DNA from: G963708235 sp963708235
Lineage (GTDB): Bacteria > Actinomycetota > Acidimicrobiia > Spongiisociales > UBA5794
NCBI GenBank assembly: GCA_963708235.1
Contig: OY970200.1
Span: 186,001 to 250,000, forward strand
DNA: 64,000 nt
Reading direction: 5' to 3'
Shown piece by piece: positions 7,978 through 16,339 of the stretch. Below the pieces are notes generated by a model. That model was not told the DNA's origin and did not search any database. It saw only the letters and a program-made list of their open reading frames with translations. A program made the translations under genes and the position numbers. Position 1 is the first letter of the stretch; each line of letters starts with the position of its first letter.

Positions 7978-9834
7978 ATGGACTATCAGGCGCTCTACCG
8001 CAAGTACCGACCCCAACGCTTCGACGAGGTCGTCGGGCAGCGACACGTCACCCAGACACTGGCCCGGGAGGTCGTCGAGGGCAAGGTCGCCCACGCCTAT
8101 CTGTTCGCCGGGCCGAGAGGTACCGGCAAGACCACCACCGCCCGGCTGCTCGCCAAGTCACTCAACTGCGCCAACCGCGGTCCCGAGGGGGAGCCCGACA
8201 ACACGTGTCCCTCGTGTGTGGCGATCACCGCCGGCGGATCGCTCGATGTGATCGAGCTCGACGCCGCCTCCCACAACAAGGTCGAGGACGTCCGCGAGAT
8301 CCGCATCAACGTCGGGTCGGTCGCCGCCTCGGCGGGATCGCGCCGCGTCTACATCCTCGACGAGGCCCACATGCTGTCGCGCGCCGCCGGCAATGCCCTC
8401 CTCAAGACCCTGGAGGAGCCACCCGAGCATGTGGTGTTCGTGTTGGCGACCACCGAGCCCTACAAGCTTCTCGACACCATCCGCAGCCGGAGCCAGCGGT
8501 TCGACTTCCACCCTGTGGGTTCTGAGATCCTCGCCGATCATCTGGCCGACATCGCCGGACGGGAGGACATCGATGTCGACAAGGCGGCGCTGGCGATGGT
8601 GGCCGCCCACGCCCGAGGGTCGGTCCGCGACGGGATGAGCCTGCTGGAGCAGGTGGCGGCGCTCGGTGACGGCACGGTACGCACCCCGGTGGTCACCCGG
8701 GCGCTCGGTCTCGCCGACCGGGACGCCTTCTCCCGTCTGGCGTCGGCCCTCGTCGACGGGGATGCGCCCGGCGCCCTCGGTCTTGTCGCCGAGATGGCTT
8801 CGCGGGGCACCGATCTCCGCCGCTTCGTCTCCGAGGCGGTCGAATACTTCCGGGGCATATTCCTCGCCCAGTGGGCCCCCAACCTCGAAGAGGTGGTGGA
8901 CGAGCCCTCCGAGACCCTCGACGAATGGCGCCGCCATGCAGGCGCGATTCCGCGCTCCGAGGTGTTGCGCGCCATCGACCTGCTCGGCGATGCGCTGCTG
9001 CAACTCCGACAAGGTCGGGAGGAGCGCCTCGTCATCGAGGTGGCGCTGCTCAAGCTGACCCGCCCCGAAACCGCCACCGATATCCCGTCGCTGGTGACCC
9101 GCATCGACCGGCTCGAATCCCGGCTCCGGGACATGGCACGCCGACCCGCAGATGCCGCCGGGGACACCACCACACCACCAGACGTACCCGTGGCGCCCAC
9201 CCGGACCCCGGCGCCACCTCCTGCTGCTGCTCCGGCGGCGCCGTCAACGGTTCCGTCGTCCGCCACCGCCTCCTCGAAGCCGACCGCAACGGCGTCGACG
9301 TCCGACCGACCGGATTCCCCGGTTGCAGGCGCCTCTCCGGGCGCCACCGCACCGGGCCCCACCGCACCGGGCCCCACCGCCACGGGGCCGGGGCATTCGA
9401 CGTCCGCGGCAGCCGTACCGGCAGGTGGCGACTTCGATCTCGGCTCGTTTCAGACCATCTGGCCGGCGCTGGTCGCCAGGGTTCGCGATGCCACCGGTCC
9501 CGTTCGTCATGCGCTGGTCAAAGTGGCGGCGCCGGTGTCGGTCGAGGCGGGCGTCGCCCGTCTCGAAGTCCCGGCCCACATGTCGTTTCACCTGGAGCGG
9601 CTCCGCGCCGACACCGAACTGCAGACCCAGATGTCCGCCATCGCCGGCGAATTGCTCGGGGCGCCCGTCACCATCGAGTGGGTCGGCGGAGACGGATCCA
9701 CGCCGGCGGCTGCCGAGGCTCCTCAGCCCGAACGCGCCCCCGACAAGGACGACATGGCCGACGCCGGAGACGGCGACGACGACCCCACCGATCTGGTGGT
9801 CGACATCTTCGGTGGAGAGATCGTCAGCGAGTGA
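7978..9834 (+). CDS. dnaX: DNA polymerase III subunits gamma/tau (clamp loader)
   Basis: The 618-aa protein is the clamp-loader motor. The N-terminus YRKYRPQRFDEVVGQ is diagnostic; Walker A is GPRGTGKT at 45-52, followed by a zinc-binding Cys cluster (CANRGPEGEPDNTCPSC), DEAHMLS (Walker B) and an ATTEP sensor 1. Domain III runs to about residue 360. A Pro/Ala/Thr-rich linker with TAPGPTAPGPTATGPG micro-repeats precedes a tau-like C-terminal domain and an acidic tail. It heads a recombination-repair cluster with ybaB and recR. Confidence 0.97.
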   Translation: MDYQALYRKYRPQRFDEVVGQRHVTQTLAREVVEGKVAHAYLFAGPRGTGKTTTARLLAKSLNCANRGPEGEPDNTCPSCVAITAGGSLDVIELDAASHNKVEDVREIRINVGSVAASAGSRRVYILDEAHMLSRAAGNALLKTLEEPPEHVVFVLATTEPYKLLDTIRSRSQRFDFHPVGSEILADHLADIAGREDIDVDKAALAMVAAHARGSVRDGMSLLEQVAALGDGTVRTPVVTRALGLADRDAFSRLASALVDGDAPGALGLVAEMASRGTDLRRFVSEAVEYFRGIFLAQWAPNLEEVVDEPSETLDEWRRHAGAIPRSEVLRAIDLLGDALLQLRQGREERLVIEVALLKLTRPETATDIPSLVTRIDRLESRLRDMARRPADAAGDTTTPPDVPVAPTRTPAPPPAAAPAAPSTVPSSATASSKPTATASTSDRPDSPVAGASPGATAPGPTAPGPTATGPGHSTSAAAVPAGGDFDLGSFQTIWPALVARVRDATGPVRHALVKVAAPVSVEAGVARLEVPAHMSFHLERLRADTELQTQMSAIAGELLGAPVTIEWVGGDGSTPAAAEAPQPERAPDKDDMADAGDGDDDPTDLVVDIFGGEIVSE

Positions 9835-9921
9835 CGACAGCTCGACCAACGTCGCCGGCGCCTGGTGCGCACACCGGTGCGGTGGTCGGTTGTGAAGATC
9901 GGCGAGCCGCCTGTACCCGGC

Positions 9922-9927
9922 TACGCT
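9922..9927 (+). promoter_or_regulatory. -10 hexamer TACGCT of ybaB
   Basis: TACGCT ends 7 nt before the ybaB ATG at 9935; the geometry is that of a leaderless transcript separate from dnaX. Confidence 0.5.
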
Positions 9928-9934
9928 GACCGCT

Positions 9935-10258
9935 ATGGGACGTATGCCAAAAGACATGCGCCAGCTCATGCAGCAGGCGCAGAAGATGCAAGCCGAACTC
10001 GAGAAGACCCAGGCCGAACTCGCCGAGAAGACCTATGAGGGCTCTGCCGGTGGCGGAGTGGTCAAGGCTCTGGTCAAGGGTTCGGGCAAGCTGGTCGAGG
10101 TGACCCTCGACGCCTCGATCCTCGATCCGGACGACCCCGAGTTGGTCGGGGACCTCGTGGTCGCTGCCGTCAACCAGGCGCTGGACACCGCCGCCGAGGA
10201 TGCCGGATCCGCCATGGGTGGGCTCGGCGGGATGGACCTGGGCGGGATGCTCGGATGA
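9935..10258 (+). CDS. YbaB/EbfC family nucleoid-associated protein
   Basis: The 107-aa protein is typical of YbaB/EbfC: an N-terminal helix (MRQLMQQAQKMQAELEKTQAEL), then GGGVVKALVKGSGKLVEVTLD and DDPELVGDLVVAAVNQALD, and a Gly/Met-rich tail. These dimeric tweezers-shaped proteins bind DNA and are almost always encoded between dnaX and recR, as here. Confidence 0.95.
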   Translation: MGRMPKDMRQLMQQAQKMQAELEKTQAELAEKTYEGSAGGGVVKALVKGSGKLVEVTLDASILDPDDPELVGDLVVAAVNQALDTAAEDAGSAMGGLGGMDLGGMLG

Positions 10259-10271
10259 CCGAGCCAGCCTG

Positions 10272-10865
10272 ATGTTCGAACCACCCGTTCAGCGGGTGAT
10301 CGACGAATTCGCCCGTCTCCCCGGTATCGGTCGCAAGACGGCGCAGCGTCTCGCTTTTCACCTCCTCCACATCGAGGAGACCGACGCCGTCCGGCTCGGC
10401 ACCTCGATCATCGAGCTTCGCCAGCAGGTCCGACTTTGCCTGCGGTGTTTCAACATCACCGCCGAAGAGCAGTGCATCATCTGCCGCGACCCGCGGCGGG
10501 ACCCCACCATCATCTGCGTCGTGGAACGGGCACAGGACATTGCCGTCATGGAACGCACCCAGGAGTTCTCCGGGCGCTACCACGTGCTCGGCGGCGCCAT
10601 CTCCCCGATCGAGGGGGTCGGCCCGGATCAGCTCAAGATGCGCGAGCTGGTCGCCCGCATCGAAGCCGAGGGCGTCACCGAGATCATCGCCGCCACCAAC
10701 CCCACCGTCGAGGGCGACACCACGGCGCTCTACCTGGCGCGGTTGCTCAAGCCGATGGGGGTACGGGTCAGCCGTCTCGCCAGCGGGCTTCCCGTCGGTG
10801 GCGACCTCGACTACGCCGACGAGATCACCCTCGGTCGGGCGCTGGTCGGCCGCCGCGAGCTCTGA
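10272..10865 (+). CDS. recR: Recombination mediator protein RecR
   Basis: The 197-aa protein loads RecA at gaps together with RecF/RecO. It shows a helix-hairpin-helix (LPGIGRKTAQRLAFHLL, residues 16-32), the zinc finger C56/C59/C68/C71 and a Toprim domain (ICVVERAQDIAVMERT, IIAATNPTVEGDTTALYL). The ATG at 10272 begins 13 bp after the ybaB stop and gives the usual N-terminus FEPPVQRVIDEFARLPGIG; the frame is open further upstream but lies inside ybaB. Confidence 0.96.
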   Translation: MFEPPVQRVIDEFARLPGIGRKTAQRLAFHLLHIEETDAVRLGTSIIELRQQVRLCLRCFNITAEEQCIICRDPRRDPTIICVVERAQDIAVMERTQEFSGRYHVLGGAISPIEGVGPDQLKMRELVARIEAEGVTEIIAATNPTVEGDTTALYLARLLKPMGVRVSRLASGLPVGGDLDYADEITLGRALVGRREL

Positions 10866-10869
10866 GCCG

Positions 10870-11973
10870 ATGCGGGTGCTGCTGGTCGAGCCGTACCACG
10901 GTGGGTCACATCGGGCCTGGGCCGAGGGGTACCGGGCGCACTCTGCGCACCAGGTGAGTCTGGTCACCCACGAGGCACGATTCTGGAAGTGGCGGATGCA
11001 CGGCGCCCACGTCACTCTCGCCGACGCCATCGCCGAGGTGGTCGAGGAAACCGGTCCGCCGGATGTCCTGTTGGCGTCGAGCATGGTCAACCTCCCGGCG
11101 CTGCTCGGGGCCGCCCGCCACAGTCTCGGTGGCTGCCCTTCGGTGCTGTTCATGCACGAGAACCAGCTCACCTACCCGTTGTCCCCGCGTGACCGCATCG
11201 ACACCACCTACGCCATCATGAACTGGACCTCGATGGCGGTGGCCGATCGCATCGTGTTCAACTCGGAGTTCCACCGCACCGCCTGGTTCGATGCGGTGCC
11301 GCGGCTGCTGAAGTCGATGCCCGACTACCGCCATCTCGATCGCATCCCCGCCGTCACCGCCCGGTCGGCGGTGCTCCCCGTCGGCATCGACCTGGCCCGG
11401 ATCGACCGCACCGACGGTGTAGCGGGGGATGAACCGCCGATCGTGTTGTGGAACCATCGCGTCGATCACGACAAGGCTCCCGACGAGTTCGCCGCTGCCA
11501 TCGAGAAGGCGGCGGGGCAGGGCCTCGAGTTCCGCGTGGCGCTGGCGGGGGAGCGGCTCGATGACGCACCCGAGGAGTTCGCACGGCTCCGACTCGGTAT
11601 GCCGGAGCGGATCGTCCACGACGGGCACGCCTCCGATGCGGACTACGTCGATCTGCTGCGACGCTCCCGGATCGTGGTGTCCACCGCCCACCAGGAGTTC
11701 TTCGGGATCGCCGTCACCGAGGCGATCTACGCCGGTGCGTTCCCGCTTCTCCCCGACCGGGTGGTCTACCCGGAACGTATCCCGGCGTCAGTGCACGACC
11801 GGTGCCTCTATACCGACGAGTTGGACCTGGTCGCCAAGCTGGAGTGGGCGCTCACCGAACCGGAGGCGGCCGCAGCCGTGACCCGGCGGCTACGACCCGG
11901 GATGTGGGCCGCCGACTGGTCGGTGGTCGCCCCCCGCTACGACACCCTGCTCGACGACCTCGTCGCCGGGTGA
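10870..11973 (+). CDS. Glycosyltransferase resembling tRNA-queuosine alpha-mannosyltransferase (DUF3524/GTDC1 type)
   Basis: The 367-aa product starts 4 bp after recR. The N-terminus VLLVEPYHGGSHRAWAEGY, the HPARFWKWRM-like HEARFWKWRMHG, VLFMHENQLTYP, and FNSEFHRTAWF are features of the DUF3524 domain of QTMAN/GTDC1. The C-terminal GT-B half has VLWNHRVDHDKAPDEF and STAHQEFFGIAVTEAIYAGAFPLLPDRVVYPE. In animals this enzyme mannosylates queuosine in tRNA-Asp. In bacteria a matching activity is inferred, not shown by this sequence. No queuosine synthesis genes lie in the window. Confidence 0.78.
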   Translation: MRVLLVEPYHGGSHRAWAEGYRAHSAHQVSLVTHEARFWKWRMHGAHVTLADAIAEVVEETGPPDVLLASSMVNLPALLGAARHSLGGCPSVLFMHENQLTYPLSPRDRIDTTYAIMNWTSMAVADRIVFNSEFHRTAWFDAVPRLLKSMPDYRHLDRIPAVTARSAVLPVGIDLARIDRTDGVAGDEPPIVLWNHRVDHDKAPDEFAAAIEKAAGQGLEFRVALAGERLDDAPEEFARLRLGMPERIVHDGHASDADYVDLLRRSRIVVSTAHQEFFGIAVTEAIYAGAFPLLPDRVVYPERIPASVHDRCLYTDELDLVAKLEWALTEPEAAAAVTRRLRPGMWAADWSVVAPRYDTLLDDLVAG

Positions 11974-12054
11974 GCCCACCTGGCGATGGCGGTCGCCGGC
12001 ATACCGATACCGAAGGTCCCCGCACCGACACCGGCGGTCGACCGCTGCTCGGCT

Positions 12055-12510
12055 TCAGAGACCGACCAGCAGGGTCCCGGCCATCCGCTCATGGATGCCA
12101 CAGTGGTACGCCCACGCACCCGGAGCCAGGGACACCGCTGCCTCGGTGCCGGGGGGAAGTTCCACGACGGGCTCATCGCTCTCCACACCGTCGACGGCGT
12201 CGAACACCACGCTGTGGGCCGCCGCGGTGGCGTTGACCCAGGTCACCGTCCCACCGGCCGGGACCACCACATCGGTGGGATAGGAGAACTCGGTGATGGT
12301 GATCACCGGGTCTTCGATCGGGCCGGTCGAGGGCGCCGTCCCTGCCGTGGGCGGCGTAACCGATGTGGACGTCTCCGTCGTGACGCCCGCACCCGGCTCG
12401 GTGGCGGTCGATGTCCCGGGGGCGTCCGTCACGGACGTACCGGCGGCGCCGGGGTCGCTGCTGCACGATGCCACGGCCAGGATGGCGGCCATCACAAGGA
12501 GCCGCTTCAC
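12055..12510 (-). CDS. Cupredoxin-domain lipoprotein
   Basis: The protein of about 151 aa (GTG at 12510) has a lipobox signal (KRLLVMAAILAVASCSS), a Thr/Pro-rich linker and one plastocyanin-like domain. Type-1 copper ligands are readable: His in AAAHSVVF, then Cys, His and Met in YHCGIHERMAGTL. It is probably a membrane-tethered blue-copper electron carrier. A TTG two codons earlier is closer to the GAGGG ribosome site. It is the last gene of a thiolase-glpX-cupredoxin run on the minus strand. Confidence 0.82.
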   Translation of the reverse strand: MKRLLVMAAILAVASCSSDPGAAGTSVTDAPGTSTATEPGAGVTTETSTSVTPPTAGTAPSTGPIEDPVITITEFSYPTDVVVPAGGTVTWVNATAAAHSVVFDAVDGVESDEPVVELPPGTEAAVSLAPGAWAYHCGIHERMAGTLLVGL

Positions 12511-12566
12511 CGCCAAGCTGCCCTCGGGTGCGCTACCCCCCGAAACCCGACCCACAGACCAGAGAC

Positions 12567-13559
12567 TCACAACGGGGAGACGCCGGGGATCTCACTGGAG
12601 GCGAGCCGGTCGGCGCGGTGGGTGGCCTCGACGAAACGGACCGTCCCGCTCGCCGATCGCATCACCACCGAGTGGGTCACCACCCGGTCGCCGTGGAATC
12701 GCACCCCCTCGAGCAGCGATCCTGTGGTGACCCCGGTGGCGGCGAAGAACGTGTTGTCGGAGTTGACCAGATCGCGGTTGGAGAGCACCTGGTCGAGGTC
12801 CAGGCCCCGCTCCCGTGCGTACTCCCGCTCGGAGTCGTCCCGGGGCCACAGCTTGCACTGGATCTCGCCGCGGAGGGCGGCCATGGCGCACGCTGCGGTG
12901 ACGGCCTCCGGAGAGCCGCCGATCCCGAAGAGGATGTCGATCCCACTGTCCTGTTTGGCCGTGGCGATGGCGCCAGAGATGTCTCCGTCACCGATCAGCA
13001 CGATGCGCGCCCCGGCGGCACGCACCTGGTTCATGTGGTCGTTGTTTCTGGGTCGGTCCAGGATCACCGCGGTGAGGTCGGAGACCCGCTTTCCCTTCGC
13101 CTTTGCCACCTGGGCCAGGTTGTGGGCGATGGGGGCATTGATGTCGATCAGTCCGGCCGCCACCTCGCCGACGGCGATCTTGTCCATGTACACCAGGTTG
13201 CCGGGGGCATACATCGAGCCCTTCTCCGAGACCGCCAGCACGGCCAGCGCTTCCGGTTGGCCCAGGGCGGTGAGGCGGGTTCCGTCCACCGGGTCGACGG
13301 CGACATCGACGAGCGGGGGTTCGCCGTTGCCCACCACCTCGCCGTTGAACAACATCGGGGCTTCGTCCTTCTCGCCCTCGCCGATGACCACGATGCCATC
13401 CATGTCGACGGTCGAGAGCATGTGGCGCATGGCGTCGACGGCGGCCTGGTCGACGGCGTGCTTGTCGCCCCGCCCCTGGTACCGGGCGGCGGCGATGGCG
13501 GCCATCTCGGTGACGCGGACCAGTTCGAGCGCCAGGTTGCGGTCGGGTCGGACGCTCAC
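12567..13559 (-). CDS. glpX: Fructose-1,6-bisphosphatase class II
   Basis: The 330-aa protein matches GlpX throughout: RVTEMAAIAAARYQGRGDK, IGEGEKDEAPML (metal site), VDVAVDPVDGTRLTA (Asp/Glu metal ligands), ILDRPRN and FGIGGSPEAVTAACAM. It hydrolyses fructose-1,6-bisphosphate in gluconeogenesis and is the usual actinobacterial FBPase. The GTG start overlaps the thiolase stop by 4 bp, so the two are translationally coupled. Confidence 0.96.
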   Translation of the reverse strand: MSVRPDRNLALELVRVTEMAAIAAARYQGRGDKHAVDQAAVDAMRHMLSTVDMDGIVVIGEGEKDEAPMLFNGEVVGNGEPPLVDVAVDPVDGTRLTALGQPEALAVLAVSEKGSMYAPGNLVYMDKIAVGEVAAGLIDINAPIAHNLAQVAKAKGKRVSDLTAVILDRPRNNDHMNQVRAAGARIVLIGDGDISGAIATAKQDSGIDILFGIGGSPEAVTAACAMAALRGEIQCKLWPRDDSEREYARERGLDLDQVLSNRDLVNSDNTFFAATGVTTGSLLEGVRFHGDRVVTHSVVMRSASGTVRFVEATHRADRLASSEIPGVSPL

Positions 13560-14764
13560 GTCGTCACCTGTCCGGTCGCATCTCCGGTGACGGAAACGAC
13601 GAGGGCGTCACCCTGACCGCCGCCACCACAGAGGGCGGCGGCGCCGATGCCGCCGCCGCGACGGCCGAGCGCATTGATCAGGGTGACCACGATCCTGGCC
13701 CCGGTGGCCCCGAGCGGATGTCCGAGGGCGACGGCTCCGCCGTTGACGTTGACCTTGGAGTGGGGGATGTCGAGCATCCCTGCCGACCACAGCGCCACGG
13801 CGGCGAACGCCTCGTTGAACTCGACGAGGTCGAGGGCGCCGGCGTCGAGCTCGGCGCGCTTGAGGGCGATGCGGAGCGCCTCGGCGGGCCGTTCATGGAG
13901 CGTGGCATCCGGTCCGGCGGTCTGGCCGTAGGCGAGGATCTCGGCGAGGATGGGCAACCCGGCGGCTTCGGCGGCAGCACGGTCGGCGACGATCACGGCT
14001 GCGGCGCCGTCGGAGATCTGTGAGGCGTTGCCGGCGGTGATCGAACCTTCCCGGTCGAAGGCCGGTCGCAACCCGTCGAGCGCCTCGACGGTGATCCCGG
14101 GTCGGATGCCCTCGTCCGCGGTGACCTCGAGGGGGTCACCCTTGCGTTGAGGTACCGCCACCGGAACGATCTCGGCGGCGAAGGCACCGGACTCGGTTGC
14201 GGCGGCGGCCCGTTGGTGGCTGGCGACCGACCATTCGTCCTGGGCGGGGCGGTCGATACCGAGCCGGCGGTTCTCGAGGTCGGAGGACTCTCCCATGGTG
14301 CAGTTGTCGAAGGCGCACCACAATCCGTCGTGGGTCAGCGCATCGACCAGCGTGGCGTCGCCCATACGGAGCCCCTGACGGGCCTTGGGGAGCACATACG
14401 GGGCGTTGGTCATCGACTCCATCCCGCCGGCGACCACGAAGCTGGCCTCGCCGAGTCGGACATGGCGTCCAGCTTCGGCGATGGCCGCCATCCCGGACAG
14501 ACAGACCTTGTTGATGGTGGTGGCGGGGACGGTCATCGGGACGCCACCCGCCACGGCGGCTTGTCGAGCCGTGATCTGACCCTGACCCGCTTGGATGACG
14601 TGCCCGAACAGCACCTCATCGACCTGTGCGGCGTCGAGCCCGGCCCGCTGGAGTGCACCTCGTACCGCTACACCGCCGAGCTCCACCGCGCTCATCGGGG
14701 TGAAAGCCCCGCCGAACCGCCCAATGGGTGTCCGAGCGATGGAGCAGATGACCGGATTTGTCAT
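13556..14764 (-). CDS. Acetyl-CoA C-acetyltransferase (thiolase)
   Basis: The 402-aa protein has the full thiolase set: nucleophile Cys88 in TINKVCLSG, NEAFAAVALW, the catalytic His in ALGHPLGATGAR and the second Cys in ALCGGGGQGDA. It condenses or cleaves acyl-CoA in fatty-acid or polyhydroxyalkanoate metabolism; chain length cannot be read. AGAGGG precedes the ATG. It faces the divergent methylmalonyl-CoA epimerase gene across 147 bp, giving an acyl-CoA-centred neighbourhood. Confidence 0.94.
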   Translation of the reverse strand: MTNPVICSIARTPIGRFGGAFTPMSAVELGGVAVRGALQRAGLDAAQVDEVLFGHVIQAGQGQITARQAAVAGGVPMTVPATTINKVCLSGMAAIAEAGRHVRLGEASFVVAGGMESMTNAPYVLPKARQGLRMGDATLVDALTHDGLWCAFDNCTMGESSDLENRRLGIDRPAQDEWSVASHQRAAAATESGAFAAEIVPVAVPQRKGDPLEVTADEGIRPGITVEALDGLRPAFDREGSITAGNASQISDGAAAVIVADRAAAEAAGLPILAEILAYGQTAGPDATLHERPAEALRIALKRAELDAGALDLVEFNEAFAAVALWSAGMLDIPHSKVNVNGGAVALGHPLGATGARIVVTLINALGRRGGGIGAAALCGGGGQGDALVVSVTGDATGQVTT

Positions 14765-14898
14765 GACCGCCCTCTCTGGTTGCGTGATCGATCGTCGCCC
14801 CCAGAGTGTATTCGGACCTCACCCACCCGCCGCAAGCCGAGCCGCAGCGTCGGCGGCCCATGCCGCGGCCCGTCTCGCTCCACATCCGCCGGCGGTGG

Positions 14899-14904
14899 CA
14901 TACT
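14899..14904 (+). promoter_or_regulatory. Weak -10-like hexamer CATACT of the epimerase gene
   Basis: CATACT ends 7 nt before the GTG at 14912. It departs from TANNNT at the first base, so support is weaker than for the other leaderless genes. Confidence 0.35.
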
Positions 14905-14911
14905 TGCCGCC

Positions 14912-15346
14912 GTGCTGCCCTACAACCTCGATCATGTCGCCGTTGCCGTCCACGATCTGGACGAAGCCATCGAGCGATTCGGCGCCCGCTACGGCGTGTC
15001 GCCGCTCCACCGGGAAGTGGTGACCGGTCAGGGCGTGGAGGAGGCGATGCTGCCCGTCGGTGGGTCGTTCCTGCAACTGATCGCCCCGCTCACCCCCGAC
15101 AGCCCCGTGGGCAGATTTCTCTCCCGCCACGGTGAAGGTATGCATCATGTCGCTCTTGCCGTCCCGGACATCGACGCCGCCCTCGCCAATCTCGCCGGGC
15201 AGGGGGCGCACCTCGTCGATCACACCGCCCGCCCCGGAGGTCGAGGGGCCCGGATCGCCTTTGTCCATCCGAAGGACTTCGCCGGCACCCTCGTCGAACT
15301 CGTCGAGCCCGCTGTCGAGCATGAGCACGAAGAGGTGACACCATGA
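14912..15346 (+). CDS. mce: Methylmalonyl-CoA epimerase
   Basis: The 144-aa VOC-fold protein begins LPYNLDHVAVAVHDLDEAIERF, with LPVGGSFLQLIAPLTPDSPVGRFL, GEGMHHVALAVPDIDAAL and a final FAGTLVELVEP. The metal ligands expected (His in LDHVA, His in MHHVA, Glu in LVELVEP) are present. It interconverts (2R)- and (2S)-methylmalonyl-CoA in propionate metabolism. GTG at 14912 is chosen because it directly precedes the conserved N-terminus. The next gene overlaps it by 4 bp. Confidence 0.93.
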   Translation: MLPYNLDHVAVAVHDLDEAIERFGARYGVSPLHREVVTGQGVEEAMLPVGGSFLQLIAPLTPDSPVGRFLSRHGEGMHHVALAVPDIDAALANLAGQGAHLVDHTARPGGRGARIAFVHPKDFAGTLVELVEPAVEHEHEEVTP

Positions 15347-15582
15347 CGCCACCCCGAATCGAAATCACCGGCGGAGCCGACGAGGGTGTGGCCGCCGCCG
15401 TCGCCGCTACCGTGGCCCATCTCATCGAAGCTGCGGCAGCGGCCGGTTCGGTCCCTCCTACCCGTCCGGCGCCGAGCGCCTGGACCCAGGCCGCCCGACC
15501 GCTGTCGGTTCCTGCGCCACTCCCGTCAGGTGCGTACCACCCGACCCGCTGGGCCACCGCCGAAGGTCGCGACCACAGCTGA
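15343..15582 (+). CDS. Acyl-CoA carboxylase epsilon subunit-like small protein
   Basis: The 79-aa product starts by ATGA overlap with mce. It has an N-terminal IEITGGADEGVAAAVAATVAHLI helix region and a C-terminal SAWTQAARPLSVPAPLPSGAYHPTRW. This recalls the SAW...RP...PGAW pattern of actinobacterial AccE/PccE epsilon subunits, which bridge biotin carboxylase and carboxyltransferase. Such subunits are often encoded by carboxylase or epimerase genes; no carboxylase subunit is visible here. The match is by motif only and could be wrong. Confidence 0.55.
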   Translation: MTPPRIEITGGADEGVAAAVAATVAHLIEAAAAAGSVPPTRPAPSAWTQAARPLSVPAPLPSGAYHPTRWATAEGRDHS

Positions 15583-15626
15583 GAACCCGGCGGCGCCCTC
15601 TTGCGTGTCGGCGCCGGACACGTCGC

Positions 15627-16010
15627 TCAGGGCGATGCGGTGATCGTGGTCAGTTCGGGGATATCGCCGAAGTCGGCACTGTTCAAGGTCCACAGCGGGG
15701 AGTTGCGGACAATGGCGTGTGCGGCGATTGCCAGGTCCATCTCCCGGCCCCGCGGGCGGCTCACCATGCCGTAGAGCCGCGAGGCAACCGCCGCCTGCTC
15801 GTGCCCGAAGGCGAGGGCCTCCTCGGAGGGGAAGAGTGCCTCCTGCGCGATCAACTCCTCGTTGCGTCGCGGACCACGCCACCACTCGTACAGGACCAAG
15901 GCGGGGAGCATGAGCCGCTCCCCATCGGCGATGAGCCGTCTCATCATCGGGGCGGAACGCCGGGGACCGGTCAGGCTGTCGACCAGGGCCGAGGTGTCCA
16001 CGATGATCAC
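15627..16010 (-). CDS. vapC: VapC-type PIN-domain toxin ribonuclease
   Basis: The 127-aa protein opens MIIVDTSALVDSLTG and keeps the PIN acidic residues (Asp in IVDTSAL, Glu in VLYEWWRG, Asp in GREMDLAIAAHAI, and Asp in LNSADFGDIPEL). VapC toxins cleave specific RNAs when released from VapB. Its ATG overlaps the antitoxin stop by 4 bp, the usual type II toxin-antitoxin order. Confidence 0.9.
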   Translation of the reverse strand: MIIVDTSALVDSLTGPRRSAPMMRRLIADGERLMLPALVLYEWWRGPRRNEELIAQEALFPSEEALAFGHEQAAVASRLYGMVSRPRGREMDLAIAAHAIVRNSPLWTLNSADFGDIPELTTITASP

Positions 16011-16294
16011 GGACCCTCGACCTCCCGACCTCCCAGGCGGCGTGCCTGTCGAATGCCGGCGAGTTCCTCGTCGACCTCGGCTTCGGGCCGGGACGGGATC
16101 GCCGGCACCAACTCGTCGAACGCCCCGAGCATTCGACGCATCTCGGCTTCGGTCAATCGCCCCGCCCGGTCGGCGTAGTCGTGGATCGCCTCACGGACGA
16201 CCTCACTCTTCGGCTTGCGCAGCGACTCGGCTGTCGCACGGAGCCGCATCGCTGTCGCCTCGTCCAGGCTGAACGTCATCTTGATCGATGCCAT
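16007..16294 (-). CDS. vapB: VapB-type ribbon-helix-helix antitoxin
   Basis: The 95-aa protein starts with an RHH fold (IKMTFSLDEATAMRLRATAESLRKPKSEVVREAIHDYA). Its acidic C-terminal half is expected to wrap the toxin. It precedes and overlaps vapC. The start ATG at 16294 lies within a run of GGTATG repeats, listed separately, and TATGGT sits 6 nt upstream, so it is probably leaderless and autoregulated. Confidence 0.87.
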   Translation of the reverse strand: MASIKMTFSLDEATAMRLRATAESLRKPKSEVVREAIHDYADRAGRLTEAEMRRMLGAFDELVPAIPSRPEAEVDEELAGIRQARRLGGREVEGP

Positions 16295-16322
16295 ACCGGG
16301 ACCATACCACCATACCGGGACC
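16291..16322 (-). promoter_or_regulatory. Candidate vapBC operator: repeated CATACC/GGTATG motifs around the -10
   Basis: CCATACCGGGACC occurs twice (16291-16303 and 16310-16322), with a third CATACC at 16303-16308. On the minus strand this gives three GGTATG sites and a TATGGT hexamer (16301-16306) 6 nt before the vapB ATG. RHH antitoxins bind such short repeats, so autorepression is a reasonable inference. Confidence 0.5.
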
Positions 16323-16339
16323 GTTCGGGGAGGTGTGTG

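Noticed and set aside
9301..9420. Programmed frameshift site in dnaX as in E. coli
   Set aside because: No A-rich slippery heptamer is present; the TAPGP repeat region is a proline-rich linker.
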